Of a stretch of 11,642 bases of DNA, positions 5,948 to 11,642 are shown one piece after another (position 1 is the stretch's first letter; each line of letters starts with the position of its first letter). This stretch comes from JANOGU01 sp964499865 (GTDB taxonomy: Bacteria > Pseudomonadota > Alphaproteobacteria > Rhodobacterales > Rhodobacteraceae). The position numbers and the translations under genes were made by a program. Under the pieces are notes generated by a model. It was not told the DNA's origin and ran no database searches. It was given only the letters and a program-made list of their open reading frames with translations. Where the stretch lies: positions 1 to 11,642 of the forward strand of contig CAZCPY010000095.1 of NCBI GenBank assembly GCA_964499865.1, read 5' to 3'.

Positions 5948-7015
5948 TCAGCGCGCGGGCAGGTCCAGGTCCACCCAGACCGGGCGGTGGCGGCTGGCGG
6001 CGGCCAGCACCTGCGCGAAGGGGTCGTCGTCGGGCGGCCAGAGCACGCCCGCGGCGGTCACGGTGATCCCTGACGACGGCAGCAGGATTTCCGTCCGCAG
6101 GCCCCCGGGCGCGGCGAACAGCGCCGTATCCATCGCCGGGTCGCCCGTCTGCCCCGGGTCCTGTGCGCGGCCGTGGGTGCCGCGGGGGGCGGGGTCCTGC
6201 AGGCGGGGGTCGGACAGCAGCGCGGTGATCGCCGCCCGCCGTCCCTCGCCGTCCACGGGGTCGAGGTTGGCGGTGCCCAGCAGGACGAAGGGCGCCTCGG
6301 GGACGGGCCCGAGGTCGCCGTCCAGCAGGTGCGTCCACAGCGCCGCCTCGTCATGGTTGCGGCGCCCGTTGCGGTCCCCGGGGCCGTCGAAGACGGGGGG
6401 CGTGGCATGGAAGGCCATCAGGGTCAGCTTCCCCCCCGGCACCGCCAGCGGCACCACCCAGTGGCCGGCGGAGGACAGCCGCTGGATGTCCGCCGCCGCG
6501 CGGGGCATGTCGGGCGGCAGGATCGCGCCGGGCAGGTCGCGCCACAGGAGGCCCGACAGGTCGCGCGCGCCCTCCGGCGCCAGCGGCAGGCGGCTGAGCA
6601 GCGCCATCCCGCCTGCGCCCGCAAAGCGCCCCCAGCCCTGCGCATCCCCCGGGCCGCCGCGCCGCCCGTCGCCGTCGAGGTCCAGCCCCGTCGCCACGCC
6701 GGTGTTTGGCCGCAGCGCGAAGGCCACCGGATAATCCGCCCCCGCCGCCGCCGCGACCGCGGCCAGCGCCTTCAGCGCGGCCAGGTCGTGGTCCCAGTCG
6801 ACATTGGTCAGGAGCACGGCATCGGCCTGCAGCCGCACCAGCACCTGCACCACCGCCGCCACCTGCGCATCCTCGCCCGACCGGATGTCGCGCAAAAGAA
6901 GGCCGGGACCGTCGCGCGTCAGCTCCACGTTCCAGACGGCGATGCGCAGGGTCCCGGCGACGGCCGGACCCGCGGCCAGCAGGGCCAGCAGGGCCAGCAG
7001 GGCCAGCAGCCTCAG
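5948..7015 (-). CDS. Secreted endonuclease/exonuclease/phosphatase (EEP)-family protein with degenerate active site, 355 aa
   Basis: An EEP/DNase I-fold protein. Core motifs are WNVEL (28-32), AVLLTNVDWD (66-75), GMALLSRLP (136-144), AFHATPPVFDGPGDRNG (201-217), LLGTANLDPVDG (245-256) and RHRPVWVDLDL (342-352). Several catalytic positions look changed: the usual D-x-N motif reads T248-A-N250, the usual SDH reads S-R-H343, and the usual Glu position appears to be Asn71. It may be a poor enzyme or a pseudoenzyme. The start is proposed as CTG 7015: it overlaps the upstream stop as CTGA and gives a clean signal peptide (positively charged Arg2, four LLA repeats, then GPAVA before GTLRI). The alternative is ATG 7123, deep inside the upstream gene. 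The substrate is unknown; export is predicted. Confidence 0.72.
   Translation of the reverse strand: MRLLALLALLALLAAGPAVAGTLRIAVWNVELTRDGPGLLLRDIRSGEDAQVAAVVQVLVRLQADAVLLTNVDWDHDLAALKALAAVAAAAGADYPVAFALRPNTGVATGLDLDGDGRRGGPGDAQGWGRFAGAGGMALLSRLPLAPEGARDLSGLLWRDLPGAILPPDMPRAAADIQRLSSAGHWVVPLAVPGGKLTLMAFHATPPVFDGPGDRNGRRNHDEAALWTHLLDGDLGPVPEAPFVLLGTANLDPVDGEGRRAAITALLSDPRLQDPAPRGTHGRAQDPGQTGDPAMDTALFAAPGGLRTEILLPSSGITVTAAGVLWPPDDDPFAQVLAAASRHRPVWVDLDLPAR
6974..7009. repeat. Four perfect 9-bp tandem repeats (GGCCAGCAG on the plus strand)
   Basis: Four exact copies of GGCCAGCAG lie head to tail. On the coding (minus) strand they encode four Leu-Leu-Ala units that form the hydrophobic core of the signal peptide of the EEP-family protein. 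The unit is a multiple of three, so gain or loss by slippage would change helix length in frame without breaking the gene. Confidence 0.9.
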
Positions 7016-7836
7016 GCCGCCGCGAGGCCCGCGCCACCCACGCGCCGCTTGTCGCGGATCATCGCGGCGATCCGCCCCATGGCGATGCCGCGCATGATCA
7101 GGCTTGCCGGAAGGAAGGCCCATACCGTCACCGTCCAGGTCAGCGTCTGCGCCGCGCCCACGTCGATCAGGCCGAAGCCCACGCCGCCCAGCTTCATGAC
7201 GGCGGGAATGATGAAGGGCAGCACAACCCCCAGCAGCAGATTGGCACGCGCATCGCGTTCCAGTCGAGCCACCACGTCGGTCCCGGCAGTCGGATCGAAG
7301 GTCGGCAGGTTCACCCAGACGTTGAAGGCGCCCAGATTGCCCGGCCATCCCTTGACCCGCAGCACCACGACAAAGGCCAGCAGCGCCAGAAGTCCCACCA
7401 TGTAGGCCGCCCCGGCCGCATTGCGGATGCGCAGCACCTCGTCCGCCGCCGCACCCGCGCCCAGCATCAGCGTCATCAGCCGCACCGGGCTGTAGGGAAA
7501 ATCCAGCGCCTGGCCGCAGACATAGGCCAGCGATTCCAGCAGCGCCCCCAGCGTCGAGGGGTCGGCCCCCTCGCGCGTGGCCAGCGCGGTCATCGCCACC
7601 ATCATCGCCAGCATGGCAAAGCGCGTGCGGTTGTAGGGCGGGGCGTCGCGGAACTCGATGATGCTGGGGTAGGTCGCGGCGTATTCGGCGAAGGTCAGGA
7701 CACCCGCGAACAGCGCCACCAGCGACGCCATCTGGCGGGCATCGACCGGCGTGCCCGGGATCAGCACGGACGGCAGCGCGACCAGCACCATCACGCAGAC
7801 AGCCCGCAGGAAAGCGCCCGACACCTGTGTCAGCAC
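7012..7836 (-). CDS. Membrane protein of unknown function, six predicted helices, 274 aa
   Basis: I do not recognise a named family. Hydrophobic segments lie at about residues 8-27, 36-53, 72-88, 142-161, 199-217 and 227-248, so it should sit in the inner membrane. Notable polar stretches are FRDAPPYNRTRF (62-73), next to the third helix, and GNLGAFNVWVNLPTFDPTAG (166-185), between the fourth and fifth. The C-terminus is basic (RDKRRVGG). The start is taken as GTG 7836, with GAGGG about 9 nt upstream; the frame upstream of it is Arg-rich and unlikely to be coding. Its stop codon overlaps the proposed start of the EEP-family gene, so the two are probably co-translated. I believe this pair occurs next to leuD in related genomes, but this was not checked. 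Confidence 0.72.
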   Translation of the reverse strand: MLTQVSGAFLRAVCVMVLVALPSVLIPGTPVDARQMASLVALFAGVLTFAEYAATYPSIIEFRDAPPYNRTRFAMLAMMVAMTALATREGADPSTLGALLESLAYVCGQALDFPYSPVRLMTLMLGAGAAADEVLRIRNAAGAAYMVGLLALLAFVVVLRVKGWPGNLGAFNVWVNLPTFDPTAGTDVVARLERDARANLLLGVVLPFIIPAVMKLGGVGFGLIDVGAAQTLTWTVTVWAFLPASLIMRGIAMGRIAAMIRDKRRVGGAGLAAA

Positions 7837-8020
7837 CGTCTTCTCACCCTCTTGCCGGTCGGCGCCTGTTGGTCGGCGTCCTGTCCCGGGTCTGCCGTCC
7901 GCAAGAACGGCCTGCCTCAATCTTGCCGCAATCCTGCCCACTTTCTGCCGCCCCCGCAACCTTGGGCCGGATTGAACGTGGCTTTTGTGGCGACTTCGCG
8001 GAAAAGGTGTCGCCGGTTTG

Positions 8021-8036
8021 CATCAAGTTGTTGATG
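8021..8036. promoter_or_regulatory. Palindrome between leuD and the membrane protein gene, possible operator
   Basis: CATCAA and TTGATG form a perfect 6-bp inverted repeat around GTTG. It lies just past the hairpin after leuD and about 185 nt ahead of the membrane protein start. The AT-rich arms are unlike the surrounding sequence and look more like a protein-binding site than a structural hairpin. The regulator is unknown. Confidence 0.35.
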
Positions 8037-8038
8037 AC

Positions 8039-8063
8039 AAAGGGGCCGCCTAGGCGGCGGCCC
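8039..8063 (-). terminator. Candidate Rho-independent terminator after leuD
   Basis: On the minus strand GGGCCGCC (8063-8056) and GGCGGCCC (8050-8043) form a perfect 8-bp, all-G/C stem with a 5-nt loop. The bases after the stem are C then TTT, followed by GTC. It lies 36 nt after the leuD stop. The stem is strong but the T run is only three long, so termination may be partial. Confidence 0.5.
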
Positions 8064-8099
8064 GCTTCGACACGCAGGATGTTGTGGCCCCTGGCCGCC

Positions 8100-8705
8100 T
8101 CAGGCCCAGGGCCGCGCGGCCGCTGCCTTCGCCTCGTAGGCGTCGATCGCCGCGGCCTTCTCCATGGTCAGGCCGATGTCGTCCAGCCCGTTGATCAGGC
8201 AGTGCTTCTTGAAGGGATCGACGTCGAAGGGGAACCTCGTGCCATCCGCCGCGGTCACCGTCTGCGACGGCAGGTCCACGGTGATCCGCGCATTCGCCCC
8301 CTTGCGCGCATCCTCCATCAGATGCTCCACCGCCGCCTGCGGCAGGGTGACGGGCAGGATGCCGTTCTTGAAGCAGTTGCTGTAGAAGATGTCGGCGAAA
8401 GACGTGGAGATCACGCAGCGGATGCCGAAATCGAGCAGCGCCCAGGGCGCATGTTCGCGGCTTGACCCGCAGCCGAAGTTGTCGCCCGCCACGAGGATCT
8501 CGGCCTTGCGATACTGCGGCCGGTTCAGCACGAAGTCGGGGATCTCCCGCCCCTCGGGCGTGTAGCGCATCTCGTCGAACAGGTTCACGCCAAGGCCCGT
8601 CCGCTTGATCGTCTTGAGGAACTGCTTGGGGATGATCATGTCGGTGTCGATGTTGACGAGCGGCATCGGCGCGGCGATGCCGGTGAGGGTGGTGAACTTT
8701 TCCAT
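8100..8705 (-). CDS. leuD: 3-isopropylmalate dehydratase small subunit LeuD, 201 aa
   Basis: Small subunit of isopropylmalate isomerase, which with LeuC converts 2-isopropylmalate to 3-isopropylmalate in the cytoplasm. The length is normal. Family motifs are visible: NIDTDMIIPKQFLK (18-31), the active-site segment GDNFGCGSSREHAPWAL (74-90), and FADIFYSNCFKNGILPV (103-119). The ATG at 8705 has a good ribosome binding site, AAGGA, ending 3 nt upstream, inside the 12-nt gap after the DUF4276 stop. Nothing in the protein suggests damage. In many related genomes leuC and leuD are close; here two foreign-looking genes lie between them, and leuD is presumably transcribed through them. Confidence 0.97.
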   Translation of the reverse strand: MEKFTTLTGIAAPMPLVNIDTDMIIPKQFLKTIKRTGLGVNLFDEMRYTPEGREIPDFVLNRPQYRKAEILVAGDNFGCGSSREHAPWALLDFGIRCVISTSFADIFYSNCFKNGILPVTLPQAAVEHLMEDARKGANARITVDLPSQTVTAADGTRFPFDVDPFKKHCLINGLDDIGLTMEKAAAIDAYEAKAAAARPWA

Positions 8706-8717
8706 ATCCTTGGGTCC

Positions 8718-9269
8718 TCAGGCTGCTGTCAGGTCAAGTATGGCCTGCACGGTATGGCGAAAGCTGGCAGAACGGTCATTGGCAGGGTCCAGGTGTGGCG
8801 CGATCTCGCTGGCTCCAGTGATTTTCCCGTAGCCTGGTCGAAGGCGTTTAATCTCGTGGACCGGATCGGCGACCGAGTCAGGATCACGGCGGGAGAAAGC
8901 AGGCGATTTGCCGGGGGCAAGGTAACCGGCCGCAGTAAGCGCTGGAACGTCCGCCAGAAACCACGCTTCGAGTTCCTGACAAACGATCCGCACCTTGGTC
9001 ACAGGTGCCTTTCCGGCACTAGCGACAAGTTCGGCGAGACGCTTCTTCACCAACTTGCAGTCGGGCGCCCTGTCGTTATCCCGCAGGATCAGAAAGTGAG
9101 CGCCGGGCGCCTGCCAAGCCCTCAGCTTGCGGGGAATCGAGCGTTCCAGATCGGATTTTCCCTCGTGGGCAATGATGGTTACTTCCGCAGGATCAATCCC
9201 GAGCTTCGGCAGAAGTTGTTCGAGAGTGGCTTTCATCGAAGGCTCCTCGGTCAGGATCACGAGGTTCAT
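8718..9269 (-). CDS. DUF4276-family (TOPRIM-like) protein, partner of the adjacent ATPase, 183 aa
   Basis: Matches my recall of DUF4276: an N-terminal strand followed by acidic residues (ILTEEPS, Glu8-Glu9), a second strand ending in an acidic pair (FLILRDNDR, Asp64 and Asp66), then the most typical segment QELEAWFLAD (98-107), and a C-terminal part with YGKITGASEIAPHLD (147-161) and Ser/Phe near SASFRHTV. The Glu plus Asp-x-Asp pattern resembles a TOPRIM-type metal site, so a nuclease role is plausible but not shown. Its ATG overlaps the ATPase stop as ATGA, the usual tight coupling of these two-gene systems. It looks less GC-rich than the leu genes on either side. The family assignment has not been checked by a profile search. 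Confidence 0.78.
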   Translation of the reverse strand: MNLVILTEEPSMKATLEQLLPKLGIDPAEVTIIAHEGKSDLERSIPRKLRAWQAPGAHFLILRDNDRAPDCKLVKKRLAELVASAGKAPVTKVRIVCQELEAWFLADVPALTAAGYLAPGKSPAFSRRDPDSVADPVHEIKRLRPGYGKITGASEIAPHLDPANDRSASFRHTVQAILDLTAA

Positions 9270-10474
9270 TTCGGATCGGCTCCGCGGAACAGGCCCTCAC
9301 GCCAAAGCCAGCCTGGCCGGTCGCCTTCAGCAACCAGCGCGACAAGCTGCGGATCGTCGGCGGCGCGCTCGACGGTGGTGAACCCCTTATCCTTCTTCAG
9401 CCAGTACACGGTTTCTAGCGGCACCGCTGACAGGAAATCCGGCGAATGGGTGGTGACGAAGACCTGGGCCTTGTTCCGGCGGCTCTGGGTATAAGCCGCG
9501 AATTCCTCGGCCAGGATTGGAAGTAGGTTGGGATAGAGTTGATTTTCCGGCTCTTCGATGCACAGAAGCGGGTGCGGATCGGGGTCCGCCAGAAGGGCGA
9601 GATAGGCGAACATTTTGATCGTTCCGTCCGAGACGTAGCGGGCAAGGAAGCCCTTGTCGAAGGCTGCGTCTCTAAAGCGCAGCGCGATGCGGCCGTCGCC
9701 AGTGTCCTCGGGCGTCACTTCCTCGACGCCCGGCACACGCTTGGTCATGCGCGTAAGCAGGTGGTCAAAGGTTTTAGGATGGTCTTCGTGCAGATACTGC
9801 GCATACAGGGCGAGGTTGGACCCGTCCTCGTTCAGATGCTCGGCCGGGGCCGCATCGGGCTCCATTCGTGCCTTTTCGATGCGGAAGTCGCTGACGCTCC
9901 ACCCCTCGATCAGTTCGCGCAACTGGCTAGCAGCCTCAAACCGCTTGAACTGGCCGAGTGCTTTGAGTGCGAGGATGTCGGGAGAATCGAGCACTTGCTC
10001 CTCGCGCTCTAGATCCTCTTCACGTACCTCGGTTCCGAAGGCATCGGCGCTTTCGACCACCGCAACGCCGCGGCCTTCACGAAAGTCGATGAAGTTGAAC
10101 GGACGGCCGTAACTGCCGCGCTTCCAGCTCAGCCGTTCCTGCTTGATTACAACACGACGATCAGTTTCGCCGACAGCGACCGAATAGGTGACAAGCCGCG
10201 TCTTGGAACCTTTGAAATCGAGCTCGACCTTGAGCTCGATCTCTATGTTCTCGCTCTCGTGCCCTCGGGATACGAGTTGTGCAAAGCCGGCGCGCTTCTG
10301 AACGGCCACTCGTACGTTCCCAAGTAGACAGTCGCGCAGGAATCCGAAGACGTCGATGAAGGTGGACTTTCCCGTTCCGTTCGCGCCGATCAAGACGGCG
10401 AAGTTGGGAATGTCCCGCATATGAACATCCCGCAAGCTCTTGAAATTATTGACGCGAACGGAATGGATTCGCAT
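9266..10474 (-). CDS. AAA_21/RecF-like ATPase, putative defence-system ATPase, 402 aa
   Basis: An ABC-type ATPase of the RecF/OLD-like AAA family. Visible motifs: N-terminal IHSVRVNNFKSLRDV (3-17), Walker A GANGTGKST (30-38), a middle region of about 200 residues with charged, helical content, a signature-like YVSDGTIKMF (280-289), Walker B LLCIEEPEN (303-311) with Glu307/Glu308, and the H-loop VTTHSPDFL (340-348). The C-terminus ends in a Trp/Gly-rich tail (GWLWREGLFRGAD). The ATG at 10474 shares one base with the leuC stop (TGATG) and uses GGAGG located in the last leuC codons, 7 nt upstream. Paired with DUF4276 it probably forms an anti-phage or other conflict system; this is inferred from the pairing of families. 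Confidence 0.88.
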   Translation of the reverse strand: MRIHSVRVNNFKSLRDVHMRDIPNFAVLIGANGTGKSTFIDVFGFLRDCLLGNVRVAVQKRAGFAQLVSRGHESENIEIELKVELDFKGSKTRLVTYSVAVGETDRRVVIKQERLSWKRGSYGRPFNFIDFREGRGVAVVESADAFGTEVREEDLEREEQVLDSPDILALKALGQFKRFEAASQLRELIEGWSVSDFRIEKARMEPDAAPAEHLNEDGSNLALYAQYLHEDHPKTFDHLLTRMTKRVPGVEEVTPEDTGDGRIALRFRDAAFDKGFLARYVSDGTIKMFAYLALLADPDPHPLLCIEEPENQLYPNLLPILAEEFAAYTQSRRNKAQVFVTTHSPDFLSAVPLETVYWLKKDKGFTTVERAADDPQLVALVAEGDRPGWLWREGLFRGADPK

Positions 10475-10486
10475 CAGACCCCCTCC
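10472..10486 (-). promoter_or_regulatory. leuC/ATPase translational coupling site
   Basis: The last leuC codons (Gly-Glu-Gly) contain GGAGG at 10486-10482, 7 nt before the ATPase ATG (10474-10472). The leuC TGA (10476-10474) and that ATG overlap by one base. Ribosomes ending leuC are therefore well placed to start the ATPase. No separate promoter is visible for the cassette. Confidence 0.7.
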
Positions 10487-11642
10487 CCCACAAACTCCCG
10501 CACATCCGTCAGCCGACCCGTCACCGCCGCCGCCGCGGCCATCACCGGCGACATCAGGTGCGTGCGGCCACCCCGTCCCATCCGCCCCTCGAAGTTGCGG
10601 TTGGAGGTGGCGGCGCAGCGCTCTCCCGGCGCCAGCTGGTCGGGGTTCATGCCGAGGCACATGGAGCAGCCCGCCAGGCGCCACTCGAAACCGGCGTCGG
10701 TGAAGACCTGCGCCAGCCCCTCCTCCTCGGCCTGCAGCCGCACGAGGCCCGAGCCGGGGACAACCATGCCGCGGACGCCGGGGGCCAGCTTGCGGCCCTT
10801 GAGGATCGCGGCGGCGGCGCGCAGGTCCTCGATCCGGCCGTTGGTGCAGGACCCGATGAAGACGGCGTCGATCGCCACATCCGTCAGCTTCGTGCCCGGT
10901 GTCAGGCCCATGTAGTCGAGCGACCGCTGCGCGGCGCCGACCTTGCCGCCCTGGAAGCTTTCGGCGGCAGGCACCACAGCGGTGATCGGCAGCACGTCCT
11001 CGGGCGAGGTGCCCCAGGTCACGACGGGGGTGATGTCCTCGGCACGGATCGTCACCACCTTGTCGTACTGGGCGCCTTCATCGGAGAACAGCGTCTTCCA
11101 CCAGGCCAGCGCCGCCTCCCACTTCGCGCCCTTCGGCGCATGGGGGCGGCCCATGACGTAGGCAAAGGTCTTTTCGTCCGGCGCGATCAGGCCTGCGCGG
11201 GCGCCGCCTTCGATGGCCATGTTGCAGACCGTCATGCGGCCTTCCATCGACAGTTCGCGGATCGCCTGGCCGCAGTATTCGATGACATGGCCGTTGCCGC
11301 CTGCGGTGCCGGTGGCGCCGATCACCGACAGGGTGATGTCCTTGGCGGTCACGTAGGGCGGCAGCGACCCGGTGATTTCCACCTTCATGTTCTTCGATTT
11401 CTTCTGGATCAGCGTCTGGGTGGCGAGCACATGCTCGACCTCCGAGGTCCCGATCCCGTGCGCCAGCGCGCCGAAGGCGCCGTGGGTCGCGGTATGCGAG
11501 TCGCCGCAGACGATGGTCATGCCCGGCAGGGTCCAGCCCTGTTCGGGGCCGATGATGTGCACGATGCCCTGGCGGACGTCCGACACCGGGTAGTAGTGGA
11601 TGCCGAACTCGCGCGCGTTGCGGTCCAGCGCCTCGACCTGGA
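10474..11642 (-). CDS. leuC: 3-isopropylmalate dehydratase large subunit LeuC, N-terminus outside the window
   Basis: Large, [4Fe-4S]-carrying subunit of isopropylmalate isomerase. About 389 codons are visible; compared with the usual length of roughly 470, some 80 N-terminal residues are missing. Coding is open to the window edge, and the GTG at 11586 is internal, not a start. The cluster cysteines are present: one in GSCTNGRIEDL (about 10848) and two in CSMCLGMNPDQL (about 10668 and 10659). Other family segments are CGDSHTATHGAFGALAHGIGT, IGATGTAGGNGHVIEYCG and NFEGRMGRGGRTHLMSP. The C-terminus (GRLTDVREFVGEGV) is intact, so the insertion of the next two genes did not shorten it. Confidence 0.97.
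   Translation of the reverse strand, partial: QVEALDRNAREFGIHYYPVSDVRQGIVHIIGPEQGWTLPGMTIVCGDSHTATHGAFGALAHGIGTSEVEHVLATQTLIQKKSKNMKVEITGSLPPYVTAKDITLSVIGATGTAGGNGHVIEYCGQAIRELSMEGRMTVCNMAIEGGARAGLIAPDEKTFAYVMGRPHAPKGAKWEAALAWWKTLFSDEGAQYDKVVTIRAEDITPVVTWGTSPEDVLPITAVVPAAESFQGGKVGAAQRSLDYMGLTPGTKLTDVAIDAVFIGSCTNGRIEDLRAAAAILKGRKLAPGVRGMVVPGSGLVRLQAEEEGLAQVFTDAGFEWRLAGCSMCLGMNPDQLAPGERCAATSNRNFEGRMGRGGRTHLMSPVMAAAAAVTGRLTDVREFVGEGV

Larger units (their letters stand above)
7837..8099. other. 263-nt gap between leuD and the membrane protein gene
   Basis: No gene is supported here. The part next to leuD holds a hairpin that looks like the leuD terminator, and beside it a 16-bp palindrome. The remaining stretch, about 7840-8015, is GC-rich with no recognised promoter, although the membrane protein gene would need one if the hairpin stops transcription. 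Confidence 0.5.

Noticed and set aside
4656..6338. Long open frame (560 codons) antisense to arsJ
   Set aside because: Composition is dominated by Arg, Gly, Pro and Gln with no recognisable domain, as expected for the reverse frame of a very GC-rich membrane protein gene. The plus strand encodes a clear ArsJ.
6173..8034. Plus-strand open frames antisense to the EEP and membrane protein genes
   Set aside because: Low-complexity Arg/Gln/Pro content, no start-site support and no known motif. The minus strand gives coherent protein features there.
8718..10474. Calling the ATPase/DUF4276 pair PARIS, Septu or a toxin-antitoxin system
   Set aside because: PARIS uses a DUF4435 partner and Septu an HNH partner; the small protein here looks like DUF4276 instead. 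No antitoxin-like gene is present.
1..11642. CRISPR array, insertion sequence, integrase or att direct repeats
   Set aside because: No regularly spaced repeats, transposase or recombinase were found. The tRNA-Pro is cut by the window edge, so att-site repeats could not be assessed.

Overview
The window looks like chromosome from a high-GC alphaproteobacterium, most likely Rhodobacteraceae/Paracoccaceae. The reasons are alphaproteobacterial-type LeuB, LeuC and LeuD, a tRNA-Pro(CGG), very GC-rich codons, and an EamA permease, VanZ-like protein and EEP-family protein of a type I associate with that family. This assignment is from recall of protein families; no search was run.

Layout, left to right. 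Positions 1-51 hold the 5' part of a tRNA-Pro(CGG) on the minus strand, with its own promoter. A minus-strand EamA/DMT permease (116-1105) is divergent from a small plus-strand VanZ-like membrane protein (1224-1589). The 3' end of that gene overlaps leuB (1561-2664, minus) tail to tail. A 178-nt divergent region then leads into a plus-strand arsenate module (2843-5945): an ArsR-ArsC fusion, an ArsJ-associated GAPDH and the ArsJ organoarsenical exporter, tightly packed. Convergent with arsJ, only 2 nt away, is a minus-strand EEP-family protein with degenerate catalytic residues. It overlaps a six-helix membrane protein of unknown function (7012-7836). A 263-nt gap with a terminator-like hairpin and a separate palindrome follows. 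Then come leuD (8100-8705), a DUF4276/TOPRIM-like gene (8718-9269), an AAA_21/RecF-like ATPase (9266-10474) and the 3' part of leuC (10474 to the window edge), all on the minus strand and therefore transcribed leuC, ATPase, DUF4276, leuD.

How the genes work together. leuB, leuC and leuD give two consecutive steps of leucine synthesis (isopropylmalate isomerase, then dehydrogenase). The ars genes fit the known GAPDH/ArsJ route: GAPDH makes 1-arseno-3-phosphoglycerate from arsenate and ArsJ exports it. The regulator is fused to an LMW-phosphatase-like arsenate reductase domain, its ArsR half has no cysteine, and no arsenite exporter is present. The fused domain may therefore act as an arsenate sensor. 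It also carries a strong internal ribosome binding site and ATG exactly at the fusion joint.

The most striking arrangement is the two-gene ATPase + DUF4276 cassette, of a type associated with anti-phage conflict systems. It sits seamlessly between leuC and leuD, coupled to leuC by a TGATG stop/start overlap and a Shine-Dalgarno sequence inside the last leuC codons. The cassette looks less GC-rich than its neighbours, consistent with acquisition.
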